Shown: positions 62,304-64,000 of the stretch, one piece after another
Layout of the letters: every line of letters starts with the position of its first letter
Numbering within the stretch: position 1 is the first letter of the stretch
Source: Motilibacter aurantiacus
GTDB taxonomy: Bacteria; Actinomycetota; Actinomycetes; Motilibacterales; Motilibacteraceae
Reading direction: 5' to 3'
DNA: 64,000 nt
Assembly (NCBI RefSeq): GCF_011250645.1
Contig: NZ_JAANNO010000015.1
Location: forward strand, 1 to 64,000
Position numbers and translations under genes: made by a program
The notes under the pieces: generated by a model
Seen by the model: the letters and a program-made list of their open reading frames with translations, nothing else
Databases searched by the model: none
What the model was told of the DNA's origin: nothing

Positions 62304-63368
62304 TCAGGCGAGCTTGGCCCGCTCGTACTGCACCGGCCAGGCGACGTCGTCGCCGAGCTCGGCCGCGGCGCGCAGCGGCCAGTGCGGGTCGCGCAGGACG
62401 GCCCGCGCCAGCAGCACGGCGTCCGCGGAGCCCTCGGCGAGCACGGCCTCGGCCTGCGCGGGCTCGGTGATGAGCCCGACCGCCGCCGTGGGCAGGCCGC
62501 TGCCCTCCCGCACGGCGCGGGCGAACGGCACCTGGTAGCCGGGGCCGACCTCGACCCGCTGCTCGGGCGCGAGCCCGCCGCTGGACACGTCCACGAGGTC
62601 CACGCCGTGGCCGGCGAGCTCCTTGGACAGCCGGACCGTCTCCTCGACGGTCCAGCCGCCCGGGGCCCAGTCCGTCGCGGACAGCCGGACCAGCAGCGGG
62701 CGCGACTCGGGCCACACCGAGCGGACCGCGTCGACGGCCTCGACGACGACGCGGGACCGGTTCTCGAAGCTGCCGCCGTACTCGTCGGTGCGGTGGTTGC
62801 TCAGCGGGGACAGGAACTGGTGGAGCAGATAGCCGTGCGCGGCGTGCAGCTCGACGACCTCGAAGCCGGCCTCGTCGGCACGCCGGGCCGCGTCGGCGAA
62901 GGCCTGCACGACCTCGGCGACCTGCGCGCGGGTCAGCTCGCGCGGCACGGGCCAGTCGGCGTACGCGACGGCGGACGGTCCGACGGTCGGCCAGCCGCCG
63001 TCGGCGGGGTCGACGTACGCCCGGCCCGCCCACGGCCGCTGTGTCGAGGCCTTGCGCCCGGCATGCCCCAGCTGGATGCCGGGGACCGCGCCCTGCGAGC
63101 GGACGAAGTCGGTGATCCGCCTCCAGGCGGTGGCCTGCTCGTCGGCCCAGATGCCGGTGTCGGCCGGGGAGATGCGGCCCTCCGGCGTCACGGCGGTCGC
63201 CTCCGAGATCACCAGGCCCGCGCCGCCTCGCGCCAGCCCGCCCAGGTGGACGAGGTGCCAGTCGTTCGGCATGCCCTCGACGGCGGAGTACTGGCACATC
63301 GGGGCGACCCACGCGCGGTTGCGCAGCGTCGTCCCGCGCAGGGTCAGCGGCGAGAGGAGAAGGCTCAT
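62304..63368 (-). CDS. Old Yellow Enzyme family NADH:flavin oxidoreductase (YqjM-like)
   Basis: 354 residues. APMCQYSA with redox Cys25, QLGHAGRKAS, HAAHGYLLHQFLSPLSN HRTDEYGGS and a C-terminal LARAVLRDPHWPL. FMN TIM barrel that reduces activated C=C bonds. ATG at 63368. Confidence 0.93.
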   Translation of the reverse strand: MSLLLSPLTLRGTTLRNRAWVAPMCQYSAVEGMPNDWHLVHLGGLARGGAGLVISEATAVTPEGRISPADTGIWADEQATAWRRITDFVRSQGAVPGIQLGHAGRKASTQRPWAGRAYVDPADGGWPTVGPSAVAYADWPVPRELTRAQVAEVVQAFADAARRADEAGFEVVELHAAHGYLLHQFLSPLSNHRTDEYGGSFENRSRVVVEAVDAVRSVWPESRPLLVRLSATDWAPGGWTVEETVRLSKELAGHGVDLVDVSSGGLAPEQRVEVGPGYQVPFARAVREGSGLPTAAVGLITEPAQAEAVLAEGSADAVLLARAVLRDPHWPLRAAAELGDDVAWPVQYERAKLA

Positions 63369-63417
63369 GCCCGGGGCAACAGGCACGCCGCCGGCCGGGA
63401 TTCCCGGGGAGGAGCGG

Positions 63418-63618
63418 TCAGGCCGGCTCGGCCGTGTGGCGGCCGTCCCCCCGCCAGCTGAAGGTGATGACCCGCATGGTCTCGGCGGTGGCGGCGGGCA
63501 GCGCGGTGACGGACGCGCGGGCCGGGGGCTCCTGCGTCTGGCCGTGCAGAGGCAGGCGGTCGGCGCGGCCGTCCTGCACGAGAACGGCAACCGGGGTGGC
63601 GAAGGTGATCGGCATCAT
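63418..63618 (-). CDS. Small hypothetical protein
   Basis: 66 residues starting MMPITFATPVAVLVQDGRAD. The composition is protein-like, and the frame lies 50 nt upstream of the Old Yellow Enzyme start in the same direction. No family recognised; it may be a beta-rich domain (a similar start occurs in small conserved actinobacterial proteins). Confidence 0.4.
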   Translation of the reverse strand: MMPITFATPVAVLVQDGRADRLPLHGQTQEPPARASVTALPAATAETMRVITFSWRGDGRHTAEPA

Positions 63619-63705
63619 GCCGAGAAGGCTGTCCGCGCGGCCTGAGCCGGAGCTGACGTCCCGCTGCCGGCACGCTGCGCGTTCCCTGGGCGCTCCCTGG
63701 GAGCC

Positions 63706-63999
63706 TCAGCGCGCGTCGGCCGCCTCGACCACCAGGGCGTACCCGTCGGTGTCGCGGTCGGGCAGCGTGGTCTCGACCTGCAGGTGGTGGGCCCCGGAAG
63801 GCAGCAGCCCGGCCCCGCCGAAACGCTCGAGGATCAGCAACTGCACGGCGACGTCCTCGCCCGCGCCGTTGACCCCCAGCTCGCGCCAGAAGCCGTAGCC
63901 CCCGACCGCCCGTAGCGCCTCGGTGCGGAAGAGCACGCAGGCCGCGACCCACGCCACCTTGTACGCCACCCAGCCGCGCTCGGGCACGTCGACCCGCTG
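63706..63999 (-). CDS. C-terminal part of a family 2-type glycosyltransferase (5' partial)
   Basis: 98 residues reach past the window edge. ACVLFRTEALRAVGGYGFWR, then GEDVAVQLLILERFGG AG and a final HHLQVETTLPDRD match the acceptor end of GT-A glycosyltransferases (LFRREALEAVGGFDE...EDxxL pattern). N-terminal half lies beyond 64000. Confidence 0.65.
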   Translation of the reverse strand, partial: QRVDVPERGWVAYKVAWVAACVLFRTEALRAVGGYGFWRELGVNGAGEDVAVQLLILERFGGAGLLPSGAHHLQVETTLPDRDTDGYALVVEAADAR

Positions 64000-64000
64000 C

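Noticed and set aside
1-64000. CRISPR arrays, insertion sequences, rRNA operons
   Set aside because: No spaced direct repeats, transposase motifs or rRNA sequence were seen on either strand.

Overview
The window is chromosomal DNA of a very high-GC actinobacterium. The evidence is dense G/C-ending codons, many GTG starts, 4-bp GTGA or ATGA gene overlaps, and actinobacterium-typical genes (bldC, the DUF3073 gene beside purM, Holin-X and DUF3618 membrane proteins, PacL/CtpC, sterol-carrier-like protein). A methyl-accepting chemotaxis protein suggests motility. I see no phage, transposon or CRISPR array. The genus cannot be fixed from this sequence.

Region 1 (about 430-15200) is a zinc-starvation island. 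Five Zur-type palindromes (near 440, 8900, 12790, 14640 and 14930) sit at gene starts. Genes next to them are a secreted two-copy choice-of-anchor-M (TIGR03769-like) protein followed by an MFS transporter; a peptide/nickel-type ABC importer with a rare fused double permease; a secreted HAF-repeat protein; and an operon of cysteine-free ribosomal protein L31, a Walker-A-less COG0523 protein and a small thioredoxin-like 2Fe-2S protein. Divergent from that operon is a cysteine-free L33. A PacL-CtpC metal efflux pair lies back to back with the importer. The set looks like zinc or zincophore scavenging combined with release of ribosomal zinc. No Zur gene or metallophore synthase is in the window.

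Region 2 (15192-23999) holds a 2,5-dioxovalerate-type aldehyde dehydrogenase, a LacI regulator with a TGATACGTTTCA operator, and a complete five-gene dipeptide-type ABC transporter. Region 3 (24298-29254) holds three envelope/stress membrane proteins, purC, galE and a decayed YraQ-type permease.

Region 4 (29410-41801) is a selenocysteine island. It has a three-subunit formate dehydrogenase whose alpha subunit reads an in-frame TGA followed by a bSECIS hairpin with a GGTCT loop, an OFA-family transporter, selD, tRNA-Sec(TCA), selA and selB. A small unknown gene and an M15 peptidase gene sit in the middle.

Region 5 (41810-64000) is mostly housekeeping. It contains a DUF1905 protein, a Crp/Fnr regulator, a secreted-protein pseudogene, purSQL, an MFS transporter, secreted and chemotaxis proteins, an LigB-type dioxygenase, a 63-nt palindromic repeat, an MMPL exporter, a truncated subtilase, purF-purM-DUF3073, a DUF8083-like protein, bldC, a coiled-coil protein, an Old Yellow Enzyme and the end of a glycosyltransferase. 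Purine biosynthesis is spread over three loci (purC, purSQL, purFM).
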